A stretch of DNA of 64,000 bases from JAHFUA01 sp963733935 (GCA_963733935.1 CAVTEQ010000014.1:620001-684000); one strand, 5' to 3'; positions 1 through 8,530 are shown, counted from the first letter of the stretch. Program-made: numbers and translations. Notes: generated by a model not told the origin, from the sequence alone.

Positions 1-2
1 TG

Positions 3-668
3 ACAACCGCAACTTCTCTCGCGTTGCAGTCGCTGCTGCTCGCGACGTTGTTGCTCTTTCCCTTGCTTTACACGGACTCGTTGCCCGCACGCTTATGGTT
101 GGTTGACCGCGTGTTCGTACCCCCGCCGCCGCCAGCCGGTGTGCCTGCGCCGGCAAATGCGACGCGAGCCACGACCAGTGAAATCTGGCAGCGACGTCTT
201 CTCTTGCCGAGGCACATTCCCCGATCGACCGCCGAGATCGTGGAAGCACAGGCGCCTTCTGCCGGCTCAATCCTGGGTGTGCCATACGGATCGAGTGAGG
301 GAGTTCCCAACGGAGTTCCCGACGGCATTCTGACGCCGGGAGCGGCTGCGCCTCCATCGCCTCCCAAACCGCCAATGGCACGCCTGCGGGTTTCGCAAGG
401 GGTGGTCGAGGGACTGCTGATTCATCAGGTCAAGCCGGTGTATCCGCACATCGCGATCCAAGCCCACACTCAAGGTGAGGTCGTGCTTCATGCAATCATC
501 GGCCGCGACGGCGCCGTCTCGAGTTTGGAGGTGGTCCGCGGTCACCCGTTCCTGGCACTCGCTGCCATCGATGCCGTGCGCGAGTGGCGATACAAGCCCT
601 ACACCCTCAATGGCGAACCGGTCGAAGTCGAGACCTTGATTACCGTCCGATTCGTGCTGGGGAATTGA
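3..668 (+). CDS. TonB C-terminal domain protein, 5' end outside window
   Basis: The frame is open to the left edge, so the start is probably upstream; the TTG at 24 is only the first start-like codon. About 221 residues are visible: a hydrophobic segment (roughly residues 8-25), a proline run (VPPPPPAG) and a low-complexity Pro/Gly/Ala linker. The last ~90 residues resemble a TonB C-terminal domain (KPVYPHIAIQAHTQGEV, then AIDAVREWRYKPYTLNGEP). Such proteins span the inner membrane and pass energy or contacts to the outer membrane. In Acidobacteria many are orphans without ExbB/ExbD, and no exbB/exbD is visible here. The specific partner is unknown. Confidence 0.85.
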   Translation, partial: TTATSLALQSLLLATLLLFPLLYTDSLPARLWLVDRVFVPPPPPAGVPAPANATRATTSEIWQRRLLLPRHIPRSTAEIVEAQAPSAGSILGVPYGSSEGVPNGVPDGILTPGAAAPPSPPKPPMARLRVSQGVVEGLLIHQVKPVYPHIAIQAHTQGEVVLHAIIGRDGAVSSLEVVRGHPFLALAAIDAVREWRYKPYTLNGEPVEVETLITVRFVLGN

Positions 669-696
669 GGGTCGGCTTCGGAATGGGCGCTGTGGG

Positions 697-1050
697 CTAC
701 TTCGCTGTGTTGATCTTCAAGTGCAGGACAACGTTGTTGCGGCTGTCGAAGGAGCTTAGCGCCTTGGTGTCGCTCTTGTGGCCCTGATATTCGGCGCGAA
801 TCTGGTAGTCCACGTTGGGCGAGAGAGAGCTGAAGCGGTAATTCCCACCACTGTCGGTGATGAAGGTCTTCACCGCCTGAGTACGGGTGTTCTCCAGATA
901 TACCACCGCACCCGAAAGGGGCGTGTCCGATTTATCGGTTACCTGCCCAGTGAGGGTACGAGTCTGCGGCTCATTCTTCGGCATTGCCTCCGCCATGCCG
1001 AGGACGCCAAGCACAAGGATGGCGGCCACGATACTTGCGGCTTTCCGCAT
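697..1050 (-). CDS. Secreted carboxypeptidase regulatory-like (Cna B-like) domain protein
   Basis: A 117-aa protein with an N-terminal signal peptide (MRKAASIVAAILVLGVLGMAEA) and one beta-sandwich domain of the carboxypeptidase regulatory-like type (LTGQVTDKSDTPLSGAVVYL, TDSGGNYRFSSL). A good Shine-Dalgarno (GAGGTT) precedes the ATG. The same fold recurs in the next gene, 25 bp upstream on the same strand, so the two are probably co-transcribed. It is likely periplasmic or surface-exposed with a binding or structural role. No catalytic residues are expected or seen. The exact role is unknown. Confidence 0.8.
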   Translation of the reverse strand: MRKAASIVAAILVLGVLGMAEAMPKNEPQTRTLTGQVTDKSDTPLSGAVVYLENTRTQAVKTFITDSGGNYRFSSLSPNVDYQIRAEYQGHKSDTKALSSFDSRNNVVLHLKINTAK

Positions 1051-1075
1051 AGAACCTCGCTGAACTGAGCTGGTG

Positions 1076-1450
1076 CTATTTACTTAGATGCAAGCCGATG
1101 TCCACGCGCTCGTCGTTCTTGACGTGAACGGTGCGTTCCGCCGTGGGCAGATGCTTACCTTCAGGCTGAGCCCATACGATGTAATCCGCTTCGCCGGCCG
1201 GCACGCGCTGCGCAAACTCGCCCTGATGATCGGAATAGAGCTCCCAGTGCGCTTTTTTTTGATCGGCGCGGCGGATCTTCACCCGCACGCCGTAGGCGGG
1301 ACGATTATCGGGACCGTAGACAGTGCCGAAAATGAGGGCGCAGGGTCTCTCGGCCTGCTTGTCGGACGTCCAAGCGGCTGAAACGGCGGACAGAAGCGCC
1401 AGGCTGAGCAGACCGACTCGCGCTGCGCGGCTTTCAGGAATAGTCACCAT
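1076..1450 (-). CDS. Secreted carboxypeptidase regulatory-like domain protein
   Basis: A 124-aa protein with a signal peptide (hydrophobic core LLSLALLSAVSAAW) and one Cna B/carboxypeptidase-regulatory-like domain (LIFGTVYGPDNRPAYGVRVK, SDHQGEFAQRVPAG). Its start overlaps the end of the upstream zinc-ribbon gene by 17 bp, which suggests translational coupling in a three-gene minus-strand operon (1637 down to 697). It is probably exported and structural. No enzymatic motif is visible. Confidence 0.8.
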   Translation of the reverse strand: MVTIPESRAARVGLLSLALLSAVSAAWTSDKQAERPCALIFGTVYGPDNRPAYGVRVKIRRADQKKAHWELYSDHQGEFAQRVPAGEADYIVWAQPEGKHLPTAERTVHVKNDERVDIGLHLSK

Positions 1451-1637
1451 CCTCGCTCTCTTCTTCCTTGTCCTCGTCCTCTTCCCCTTCCTCCTCCGCG
1501 ATCCGGTTCAGTTCCAGGGGATTTGTGGTAACCACCTCAAAATCGGTGCCACATTCGGGACAGGAGACGATGTCCCCTTCGTCCACTTCATCGACCTCGA
1601 TGTCGAGGTCGCTTTCGCACTCCGGACATTGAACCAT
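1434..1637 (-). CDS. Small double zinc-ribbon acidic protein (LysW-like)
   Basis: A 67-aa protein starting MVQCPECESD at an ATG preceded by a strong Shine-Dalgarno (GGAGGG); a longer upstream reading is not needed. Two CPEC motifs (residues 4-7 and 26-29) form a paired zinc ribbon, followed by a very acidic C-terminus (EEEGEEDEDKEEESEDGDYS). It resembles the LysW/ArgW amino-group carrier fold but lacks the EDWGE tail of true LysW, and no lysine or arginine biosynthesis genes lie nearby. A carrier role is therefore not supported. It leads a short operon with two secreted-domain proteins. Confidence 0.7.
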   Translation of the reverse strand: MVQCPECESDLDIEVDEVDEGDIVSCPECGTDFEVVTTNPLELNRIAEEEGEEDEDKEEESEDGDYS

Positions 1638-1798
1638 TCCGCCCTCCGCCACTCGACGGACCGGCTGCAGCCGTCTGTTACTATTTAGAGTTTCCAGCCC
1701 CTCAGCGTCAATAGCAGGGGCCATGATTTTTGCGTTTTCTGCACCGGTGCGCATTCCGACTACCCGGGATCGTAGGGATGCGGTTCCGCGAGGAAGCC

Positions 1799-3202
1799 AT
1801 GGTTCGTTTCGGGAGATGGTTCGCAGCGGTTGCGCTTGGGGGGTTCGCCGTCCCCCTGACGGTCGCTCAGCAGCGAAATCGTACACCCAAGGCGCCAGAA
1901 CTGGACCCGCAGATCGTGGCCGCGGTGAAGGAAGTCTCGCCGGCACGCGTCAAAGCCACCATCGACAAGCTGGTCAGCTTCTACAACCGCAGCACGCTCT
2001 CGCCCGCGGATGCGGCGTCGATCGCCAAGGGACGCGGCATTGGGGCGGCGCGGGAGTGGATCCTCTCCGAATTCGCGCGCTACTCGAAAGAGTGCGACGG
2101 CTGCCTAAAGTTAGAGATGCAGAGCTTCACCGTGAGCCCTCCCGCTCGACGAATCCCCCAGCCGACGGAGATCGTCAATGTGGTCGCCACCATGCAAGGC
2201 GCAGACCCCGCCAACGCCGGCCGGATTTACCTGGTGAGCGGGCACTACGATTCGCGCAACAGCGACAACGACAACGTCAGCGATCCCGCACCCGGCGCCA
2301 ACGACGACGCCAGCGGCACTGCCGTCTCACTGGAGTGCGCACGTGTTCTCAGCAAGCACAAGTTTCCCGCCACGCTGGTGTTTCTGGCCGTGGCCGGCGA
2401 AGAGCAGGGGCTGTACGGCAGCGCGCATTATGCCGAGGCGGCCAAGACTGCCAAGCTCAACATCGAAGCGGTCCTGAACAACGACATCGTGGGCGGCAAC
2501 CGCACGCCCCACGACACCATGCAGCAGCCGCAGTGGGTGCGAGTTTTTTCCGAGGGCGTTCCTGCCGGCGCTACGCCGGACGAGATCAAGCTGATCCGCG
2601 CCACGGGCATGGAAGACGATTCGCCCTCACGCCAACTGGCGCGCTACATCCGCGAAGTCGCCCAGCAATATGTTCCCAGTTTCGATCCCAAGCTGGTGTC
2701 TCGGCCGGACCGCTACTTGCGTGGCGGGGACCACCTGTCTTTCAACGAGCAGGGCTTCGCCGCCGTGCGCTTTACTGAGTATCGCGAAGACTACAACCAT
2801 CAGCACCAGACGCCGCGCATCGAGAAAGGCGTGGAATACGGCGACCAGCCGAAGTTCGTGGACTTCGCCTACGTCGCCAATGTTGCCAGAGTCAACGCCG
2901 TAACGCTGGCGTCGCTGGCCTCGGCGCCCGCGCCGCCTGCCAACCTGCGCCTGGTGACGAAAACTCTGGAGAACGATTCCACACTGACCTGGAGCGCGTC
3001 TCCAGGAGGCCTGGCTACGCGCTACGAGATCCTTTGGCGGCCCACCACCGACTCCGACTGGCCTCCGCAGAATGTGGAAGCCGTCGGCAACGTGACCCAC
3101 GCCAAACTTCCGCGCTCCAAGGACAATGTGATCTTCGCGGTCCGCGCGGTGGATTCCAAGGGTCACCACAGTATGGCGATCGTGCCCTTGCCGGAACGTT
3201 AG
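1799..3202 (+). CDS. Secreted M28-family metallopeptidase with C-terminal FN3 domain
   Basis: 467 aa from the ATG at 1799, chosen because GAGGAA precedes it and a signal peptide follows (FAAVALGGFAVPLTVAQQ). M28 zinc ligands are visible in order: SGHYDSRN (His), GANDDASG (Asp), VAGEEQG (Glu pair), LNNDIVGG (Asp) and GGDHLSF (His). A fibronectin type III-like domain follows the catalytic domain (PPANLRLVTKTL onward). It is probably a periplasmic or extracellular aminopeptidase/carboxypeptidase using two zinc ions. The substrate cannot be assigned. It is transcribed away from the minus-strand operon to its left. Confidence 0.88.
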   Translation: MVRFGRWFAAVALGGFAVPLTVAQQRNRTPKAPELDPQIVAAVKEVSPARVKATIDKLVSFYNRSTLSPADAASIAKGRGIGAAREWILSEFARYSKECDGCLKLEMQSFTVSPPARRIPQPTEIVNVVATMQGADPANAGRIYLVSGHYDSRNSDNDNVSDPAPGANDDASGTAVSLECARVLSKHKFPATLVFLAVAGEEQGLYGSAHYAEAAKTAKLNIEAVLNNDIVGGNRTPHDTMQQPQWVRVFSEGVPAGATPDEIKLIRATGMEDDSPSRQLARYIREVAQQYVPSFDPKLVSRPDRYLRGGDHLSFNEQGFAAVRFTEYREDYNHQHQTPRIEKGVEYGDQPKFVDFAYVANVARVNAVTLASLASAPAPPANLRLVTKTLENDSTLTWSASPGGLATRYEILWRPTTDSDWPPQNVEAVGNVTHAKLPRSKDNVIFAVRAVDSKGHHSMAIVPLPER

Positions 3203-3240
3203 CGCGGCGCACTTTTTCCCGGAAGCGGTACAATCGCACC

Positions 3241-4096
3241 ATGCGGCGTACTTCCAACCACAACACGATGTCGCTGAGCTTTCCGCCATTCACCAAGGCA
3301 GTGAAATGGCTGCTCATTATTAACGGCCTGATCTTTCTTTTGGACGCGCTCGGAGAACGTATCTTTCCAGGCCTGGGTCGGGTCATTGTGGTTTGGTTCT
3401 CGCTTATACCCGCCTTGGTGGCGCACGGATACATCTGGCAACTGGTCACCTATTCCTTCCTGCACAATGGGCTCTGGCACCTCATAGGCAACATGCTCAT
3501 GCTGTGGATGTTCGGATCGCAGTTTGAAATGGACTGGGGGACATTCCGTTTTCTCGAGTTTTACTTCTTCTGCGTTATCGGCGCGGCCTTGAGCACAATC
3601 GCGATTGCATACGCGGGTCTGCTAGGCCTCACCCCGACTCATTCCGACCGTGGGCGCTTCCGGCGGAATCTACGGCATCCTGCTGGCGTTCGGTGTTTTG
3701 TATGCCAACCGAGAGATCATTATGTTTCCGATTCCCTTCATGATCAAGGCGAAGTACTTTGTGATCGGATCCTGATCTTCATCGACCTGTATCTTTCGGT
3801 GAGCGGGTCGGCCGGCGTCGCCTATGTCGCTCACCTGGGCGGAGCTTCTCTTCGGGTTAATCTTCATCAAGTTCATGCCACGCCACAGCGTAGTGGGCGC
3901 AGCTTCCGAAAGATACTTCGGCCTGCGCAACGCCTACTATCGCTGGAAGCGCCGGCGCGCCGCCCGCAAGTTCGAGGTCTACATGCGGAAGCACGACCGC
4001 AAAGAATATTTCGACGAGTACGGCAACTTCCGCGATCCCGACAAGTCGCCGCCGGAGAAGGGCAACGGCGAGCACCGCGGGCCGTGGGTGAACTAG
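3241..4096 (+). pseudogene. Rhomboid-family intramembrane serine protease, three frameshifts
   Basis: The product starts MRRTSNHNT at 3241. Rhomboid hallmarks are present but spread over frames: HNGLWHLIGNMLMLW, the catalytic-Ser motif GASGGIYG (around 3653) and the catalytic-His motif YVAHLGG (around 3830). The frame changes near 3639, 3767 and 3846. Removing one T, two G and one T respectively restores PTIPTVGASGG, FVIILIF and HLGGALFGLIF, so each break looks like a small insertion. The C-terminal part (from 3850, FKFMPRHS-like to GPWVN) is intact. It is either a recently broken gene or a sequence error; the intact active-site motifs favour error. Confidence 0.8.
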
Positions 4097-4156
4097 CAAC
4101 CCTCCGCAGGCCTAAAGGCTTGCGCTTCCACCGGGCACGCTTCTTTTTAATCTGCT

Positions 4157-5266
4157 CTAGGATTCGTTCTGCCGTTGCAGCTTGCGGCTTTCCGCCAGCA
4201 TCCCCATCGAGTGCATGAGGTTCTGCAGGGTAACAATGCCGACCAGGTGTTCGCCCTCCACCACGGGAATAATGCTGAGATTCTTGCTGGTAATTTTGCG
4301 GAAGGCGGAGGCCAGAGTTTCTTCCCGCTCGGCAACGTCATAGGCGCTGTTCATCACCGACTGCACATAGGCGTTGCCGCCGAAGCGCAGCGCGTCCAGG
4401 ATTTTCTGCCGCGAGATCACCCCAACCATGTTATTGCCGCGCACCACGGGAAAATCGTCCTGCAGGGAGTGGACCGCCTTCGAAAGCGCGTGCTCCAGCG
4501 TGTCGGCGGGCGAGAGCGTCGAGAACTCGGTGAGCATCACGTCTTCCATGCGCACTGTCTCCAGCACCGACTGGAACTCGATGCTGCGTTCTTCCAGTTG
4601 CGCGGCCACAAAGATGAACAGTCCCACCACCGTGAACCAGAGGTTGTACATGCCCAGGACGAAGAAGACGATGGCGAACGCCTGCCCGATGGTGACCGCG
4701 CGGCGCGTGGCCAGCAGGTAGTCCATGCGGCGGGTGAGGATAGCGCGCAGCATGCGCCCGCCGTCGAGAGGATAAGCCGGCAACGCGTTCAGCAAGCCGA
4801 GAAAGATATTGGTCCACACCAGGCTGCGCAGCAGGCTGGCGGAATGGATCCAGGGGCGTGCTCCCAGGCGCAGGCTGGGAACGGCGGCTTGGATCAACAC
4901 TGCCGCCGCCGCGGCCACGCCCAGACTGAGCAGCGGGCCGGCCATGGAGATGCGGATCTCGCGCGCCGGGTCCGGCTTGCGTGGGGCAAAGGGAGCGTCG
5001 TCCATGATGCTGACCCCGCCCAGCGGCAGCAGAACGATCGAGCGGATGCGGAGTCCATTGCGCAGCGCCACCACGGAGTGCGCAACCTCGTGCAGCAGGG
5101 CGGAACCTAGCATCAGCAGCATCAGCAGCACGCCGCGCACGGCGTCGTTCGTGGTGTGCGCGAGCGGTTGCGTCATCCAGATGGGTAGCAGCAGAGCCAG
5201 CGAAAACACGTGGATGCGCAGCTCGGCGCCGAACAAATGTCCCACCGGAATCGACCAGGTCTTCAT
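4157..5266 (-). CDS. M50 site-2-type metalloprotease with two CBS domains
   Basis: A 369-aa multi-pass membrane protein. The zinc-binding HEVAHS motif follows a hydrophobic helix (residues ~55-70), and a second motif (NALPAYPLDGGRMLRAIL) supplies the conserved Asp, as in SpoIVFB-type M50 enzymes. The C-terminal ~120 residues form a CBS pair (MEDVMLTEFSTL, VGVISRQKIL; VVEGEHLVGIVTLQNL) that may bind adenine nucleotides and gate the protease. It stands alone between the rhomboid remnant (convergent) and rsmD (divergent). The substrate is unknown. Confidence 0.9.
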   Translation of the reverse strand: MKTWSIPVGHLFGAELRIHVFSLALLLPIWMTQPLAHTTNDAVRGVLLMLLMLGSALLHEVAHSVVALRNGLRIRSIVLLPLGGVSIMDDAPFAPRKPDPAREIRISMAGPLLSLGVAAAAAVLIQAAVPSLRLGARPWIHSASLLRSLVWTNIFLGLLNALPAYPLDGGRMLRAILTRRMDYLLATRRAVTIGQAFAIVFFVLGMYNLWFTVVGLFIFVAAQLEERSIEFQSVLETVRMEDVMLTEFSTLSPADTLEHALSKAVHSLQDDFPVVRGNNMVGVISRQKILDALRFGGNAYVQSVMNSAYDVAEREETLASAFRKITSKNLSIIPVVEGEHLVGIVTLQNLMHSMGMLAESRKLQRQNES

Positions 5267-5332
5267 CCCCTCACGACATTGTATACATTAGACGCCGGGA
5301 GGAGCGGCACTCGTTGGTCGGTGCACTGTGGG

Positions 5333-5410
5333 AGCAGTCAGCAGTCAGCAGCAGTCAGCAGTCAGCGGTCAGCCAAAACTGAGTGCTGAATGCTGAGTGC
5401 TGAGTGCTCT
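5333..5410. repeat. Convergent short-word repeat, CAGTCAG / CTGAGTGCTGA family
   Basis: The left arm is tandem copies of agcagtcagc (5334-5373) and the right arm tandem copies of ctgagtgctga (5380-5408). They are imperfectly complementary, so the whole could fold into a hairpin. The right arm ends directly at the rsmD start and contains an in-frame upstream ATG. The same word family flanks the tsaD/cca divergent region at 21.7 kb. Confidence 0.8.
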
Positions 5411-5965
5411 ATGCGCGTGATTGGCGGCAAATATCGCAGCCGGCAGTTGCGGTCGTTGCGTGGTTTGGACGTGCGTCCCACCGCCGACCGCCTGCGCGAA
5501 ACACTGTTCAACGTGCTGGCTCCGCAAATCGAGGACTCGGTCTGGCTGGATCTCTACGCCGGGACCGGCGCCGTCGGGATCGAAGCGCTCAGCCGTGGAG
5601 CGCGTACGGTGTATTTCGTGGATTCGTCGCGAAAAGCCGCCGCAGTGATCAGGGAGAATCTGCGCTCACTCGAGATCGAAGAAGGCTACGCAGTGATCGA
5701 GCGCGAGGCGGATCGGGCACTGCGCATGCTCGATTCGCAGGCGGTGAGCTGCGATGTGTGCTTTCTCGATCCGCCTTACCGCATGCAGCCGGCCTATTCC
5801 GAAGTGCTCGGCTTCCTGAGCCAATCGCGGCTGCTGAAGCCTTCCAGCATCGTGGTGGCGGAACACGATAAGCACTTCGACCCCGGCAGCAAGTTCGGCG
5901 CGTTGGAGCGCTATCGAGAACTCGAGCAGGGGGATGCGGTGCTCAGCTTCTACAAATTACGCTAA
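5411..5965 (+). CDS. rsmD: 16S rRNA (guanine(966)-N(2))-methyltransferase RsmD
   Basis: 184 aa from the ATG at 5411 (MRVIGGKYRSRQL), the usual family N-terminus. An in-frame ATG at 5390 lies inside the repeat and would add MLSAECS, which is unlikely to be native. The SAM-binding motif LDLYAGTGAVGIEALSRG (residues ~48-65) and the catalytic FLDPPY motif are present. The enzyme methylates G966 of 16S rRNA in the 30S subunit. Length matches the family. The upstream spacer is filled by the repeat, so any promoter must overlap it. Confidence 0.93.
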   Translation: MRVIGGKYRSRQLRSLRGLDVRPTADRLRETLFNVLAPQIEDSVWLDLYAGTGAVGIEALSRGARTVYFVDSSRKAAAVIRENLRSLEIEEGYAVIEREADRALRMLDSQAVSCDVCFLDPPYRMQPAYSEVLGFLSQSRLLKPSSIVVAEHDKHFDPGSKFGALERYRELEQGDAVLSFYKLR

Positions 5966-5997
5966 ATCCGCGTTGATCCGCGTGAATCCGCGGCGGA
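5964..5997. repeat. Half copy of the ATCCGCG word repeat
   Basis: Three successive near-copies of aaatccgcg/gatccgcg/gaatccgcgg directly follow the rsmD stop. This is one arm of the same word family that forms a full hairpin before hslV (7880-7951). Confidence 0.5.
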
Positions 5998-6003
5998 GAA
6001 ACT

Positions 6004-6555
6004 TTACATCAGCAATTCGCTGGTTTGCCGGTAGATGGGGTGCTGCATCTCCTGGAGCTCGTTCTTCACCAGGTTCAGTCCGTAGACGCAGCGCTCGAAT
6101 TCCTGCGAGAGCCGCGCGAATAGCGGCGCCACCTTGGCGTACTCGAAGAACTCGAACTTGGAGACGATGTAGTAGCTCTCTTTGCCGGCCTTGATGAAGT
6201 CGAGGAAGCCTTCCATCCGCTTGCGACGGAGGCGGAAGCGGTTGATGCTCTCGGGAAACATCCCGCTGAAAAACAAGGTGTAGTCGCCGATGTGCTTGCG
6301 CACCTGGCGCTCGCGGTCGAAGGAAGGGGCTTCTCCGTAGATGGGATCGGACTCCAGCAGCATTTCGCCCGCGTCATCGAGCCCGCGGCCGGCAGCATTG
6401 CGGATCTTGTGGACCTGTTCCGCCTCGCAGAACTCGGTGAGCAGGCTGGCAATGTAGTGGCTGATTTCCTGGTTGCGCAAGCCGACGCCTTCGGCGAAAT
6501 TCCGGCTTACCAGCTCCAGGAACAGTTGCTGCAACGGATGCGATTCCGGGATCAT
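6004..6555 (-). CDS. Conserved hypothetical cytosolic protein
   Basis: 183 aa from the ATG at 6555 (MIPESHPLQQLFLELV), which has a GAGGGG Shine-Dalgarno. The longer reading to 6720 has none and looks non-coding. It is a helical, soluble protein with no signal peptide or transmembrane segment. Regions such as YIASLLTEFC, GDYTLFFSGMFPES and FARLSQEFERCVYGLNLV look conserved in style, but I do not recognise a named domain. It is convergent with rsmD. Function unknown. Confidence 0.7.
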   Translation of the reverse strand: MIPESHPLQQLFLELVSRNFAEGVGLRNQEISHYIASLLTEFCEAEQVHKIRNAAGRGLDDAGEMLLESDPIYGEAPSFDRERQVRKHIGDYTLFFSGMFPESINRFRLRRKRMEGFLDFIKAGKESYYIVSKFEFFEYAKVAPLFARLSQEFERCVYGLNLVKNELQEMQHPIYRQTSELLM

Positions 6556-6853
6556 GGTCCCCTCTTGTTCCACACCCTGCGCGTGAAAGCGTTGCGCGAG
6601 TGATACCCCAAAATTATCGGCACGCGCAAGTAACAAATGCACTGCGCCTCGACCTTTAGTAACAGCCGCTAACCGCCGGTAACTGCGCATCACGCGCCGG
6701 CCGGGCGTTTCGAACTGCACGTAAATAGGAATGCATAAGACTGCCGGGTGTTTCCATCAAAAAAATGCGGGGGGCGCGAATTGGCAGCCAACCCTTGCGA
6801 AGGCTGGTGAAGCGGGTGGGGCAACCATGAAAGAATCCAGCTTGGAGGGCCAC

Positions 6854-7243
6854 ATGGCGCGACAGAACATTTCCAGCGGCACGCAGTGGGAGCCGATCGT
6901 GGGCTATTCACGAGCGGTCCGGGTAGGACCCTACGTTCACGTATCGGGGACCACCGCTACCGCGCAAAACGGCCAAATCATTGGCATTGGCGACGTTTAC
7001 GCCCAGGCGGTGCAAACGCTGCGCAACATCGAGACTGCTCTGGAAAAGGCGGGTGCTGGCATGAAGGACGTAGTGCGAACTCGCATCTATGTCACGGACA
7101 TCAGCCAATGGGAGCAGGTCGGCAAGGCGCACGGCGAGTTCTTCCGCGAAATCCGCCCGGCGACCTCCATGGTCCAGATCAGCCGGCTGATTGCGCCCGA
7201 GATGCTGGTGGAGATCGAGGCCGACGCCTACGTAGGCGGCTGA
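6854..7243 (+). CDS. RidA/YjgF/UK114-family protein, catalytic Arg replaced
   Basis: 129 aa from the ATG at 6854 (MARQNISSG), chosen for the GGAGG 7 nt upstream. The fold motifs of the Rid family are clear (VGPYVHVSGTTA, AQAVQTLRNIETALEKAGAG, EIEADAYVGG). The site that carries the catalytic Arg in RidA (PARS-type motif) reads PATS here. It is therefore probably not a 2-iminobutanoate deaminase but belongs to a non-archetypal Rid subgroup. These proteins are usually soluble trimers. The neighbours give no pathway clue. Confidence 0.88.
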   Translation: MARQNISSGTQWEPIVGYSRAVRVGPYVHVSGTTATAQNGQIIGIGDVYAQAVQTLRNIETALEKAGAGMKDVVRTRIYVTDISQWEQVGKAHGEFFREIRPATSMVQISRLIAPEMLVEIEADAYVGG

Positions 7244-7360
7244 ATCATTCATTCTCTGTTCACGGTTGCGGGGTATCATGTCGGCGTTTTGCCAATCGGC
7301 GGCAACAATTTTTTCCCGCATCGGAAACAGTAACCACGACGAAAAACCCCCGCATCCGGC

Positions 7361-7388
7361 TTGACAGGGGGAGCAGGCGGCAGATAAT
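7361..7388 (+). promoter_or_regulatory. Sigma70-type promoter for the CBS gene
   Basis: A perfect -35 TTGACA (7361-7366) and a -10 GATAAT (7383-7388) are separated by 16 bp, 36 bp before the ATG at 7425. The rest of the 7244-7424 spacer shows nothing else I can name. Confidence 0.65.
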
Positions 7389-7424
7389 ACCCCATCACCA
7401 GGGAGCGACGAGAGGGAGCCGAAA

Positions 7425-7862
7425 ATGGGAATCCTGAAGTTGTGCGACCAGAAACCGCCAGCCGTGGCGCTGGAAGCAACCGTTGCCGAGGCCATTCAAG
7501 TGATGCTGGACAACAGCGTCGGCGGCGTAGCCGTAGTTGACGCCGAGCGTCGGGTGGCCGGCATTTTTACCGAGCGCGACGTGCTGCGCAAGCTGGCGCT
7601 GAGCGGGCTCGACCCACAGAAAACTCCGGTCCGGCAACTGATGACCACGCCGGTAGATATGGCCACCACGGAGACGACCCCCGGGGAGGCCTTCGAGGAG
7701 ATGGTGTCCCGCCATTACCGCCATCTGCCCATCGTAGACAAGGACGGGCGGCTGCTGGGCCTGCTTTCCATCCGCCACCTGCTGCAATGGCGCCTGGAGG
7801 GGTTGAGCCAGCAGCTCGACTCCATGGAGCAGTACGTTACCAACGACGCGTTTGGAGGGTGA
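7425..7862 (+). CDS. Two-CBS-domain protein
   Basis: A 145-aa stand-alone Bateman module. The first CBS spans about residues 8-62 (VAEAIQVMLDNSVGGVAVVD, VAGIFTERDVLRKLA) and the second about 75-130 (MTTPVDMATTETTPGEAFE, YRHLPIVDKDGRLLGLLSI). Such proteins bind AMP/ATP or SAM and regulate partner proteins, and no enzymatic domain is attached. It lies just upstream of hslV but is separated by a repeat and a promoter, so co-transcription is doubtful. The target is unknown. Confidence 0.88.
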   Translation: MGILKLCDQKPPAVALEATVAEAIQVMLDNSVGGVAVVDAERRVAGIFTERDVLRKLALSGLDPQKTPVRQLMTTPVDMATTETTPGEAFEEMVSRHYRHLPIVDKDGRLLGLLSIRHLLQWRLEGLSQQLDSMEQYVTNDAFGG

Positions 7863-7879
7863 GGCGTCGAGCTGCGCGG

Positions 7880-7951
7880 CCACGGATTTTCACGGATACT
7901 CACGGATCAGAAGTCGCCACAAATCCGCGTTTATCCGTGGTGATCCGTGGC
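7880..7951. repeat. Convergent short-word repeat, CACGGAT / ATCCGTGG family
   Basis: Left arm 7880-7907 is three copies of cacggat; right arm 7921-7951 is three copies of atccgtgg/atccgcg. The arms are complementary around a 13-nt loop. The right arm ends 15 bp before the -10 box of hslV. Confidence 0.8.
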
Positions 7952-7963
7952 TCGTTTCTTGCC

Positions 7964-7972
7964 TGCTATAAT
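7964..7972 (+). promoter_or_regulatory. Extended -10 promoter element before hslV
   Basis: TGCTATAAT at 7964-7972 is an extended -10 with a consensus TATAAT (7967-7972). No convincing -35 is seen because that position lies in the repeat arm. The hslV ATG is only 14 bp further on, and no Shine-Dalgarno is visible, so the predicted leader would be about 8 nt or absent. Confidence 0.5.
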
Positions 7973-7986
7973 CAGAAATTGTCCTC

Positions 7987-8529
7987 ATGAAGGAAAAGCG
8001 GCTAGTGCGCTCCACCACCGTGCTGTCGGTACGGCGGGACGGCAAGGTGGTGATGGCAGGCGACGGGCAGGTCACGCTGGGAGAAGGGGTAGTCAAGCAC
8101 AGCGCCCGCAAGATCCGCCGGCTCTACCAGGACAAGATCCTGGCTGGCTTCGCGGGCTCGACCGCCGACGCCTTCGCTTTGTTTTCGCGCTTCGAATCGA
8201 AGCTGGAGCAGTATCACGGCAACCTGGGCCGCGCCGCGGTCGAGCTGGCGAAGGATTGGCGCACCGACAAGATGCTGCGCCAGCTTGAGGCCATGCTGCT
8301 GGTGTCGGACGCCAACCAGACCTTCCTCCTCAGCGGCCACGGCGATGTCATTGAGCCCGATGAGGCGGTGGCGGCCGTGGGTTCGGGTGGCCCTTATGCG
8401 TTGGCGGCGGCGGAAGCCTTGATCCTGCACACCACCTTGCCGGCGCGCAAGATTGCAGAAGAAGCCATGCGGATCGCCGGCCGGATGTGCATCTATACCA
8501 ACGATAAGGTGACGATCGAGGAGCTGTAG
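7987..8529 (+). CDS. hslV: ATP-dependent protease peptidase subunit HslV
   Basis: 180 aa, matching the family. The Thr nucleophile lies in STTVLSVRRDGKVVMAGDGQ; alignment to the usual N-terminal TTIVSVRR places it at Thr10, so a 9-residue propeptide (MKEKRLVRS) must be removed. The GSGGPYALAAAEAL and ANQTFLLSGHGDVIEP segments are typical. HslV forms a double hexamer that degrades substrates unfolded by HslU, encoded 0.6 kb downstream. The ATP-dependent partner genes are split by a DUF3052 gene and two repeat arrays rather than being adjacent. Confidence 0.95.
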   Translation: MKEKRLVRSTTVLSVRRDGKVVMAGDGQVTLGEGVVKHSARKIRRLYQDKILAGFAGSTADAFALFSRFESKLEQYHGNLGRAAVELAKDWRTDKMLRQLEAMLLVSDANQTFLLSGHGDVIEPDEAVAAVGSGGPYALAAAEALILHTTLPARKIAEEAMRIAGRMCIYTNDKVTIEEL

Positions 8530-8530
8530 G

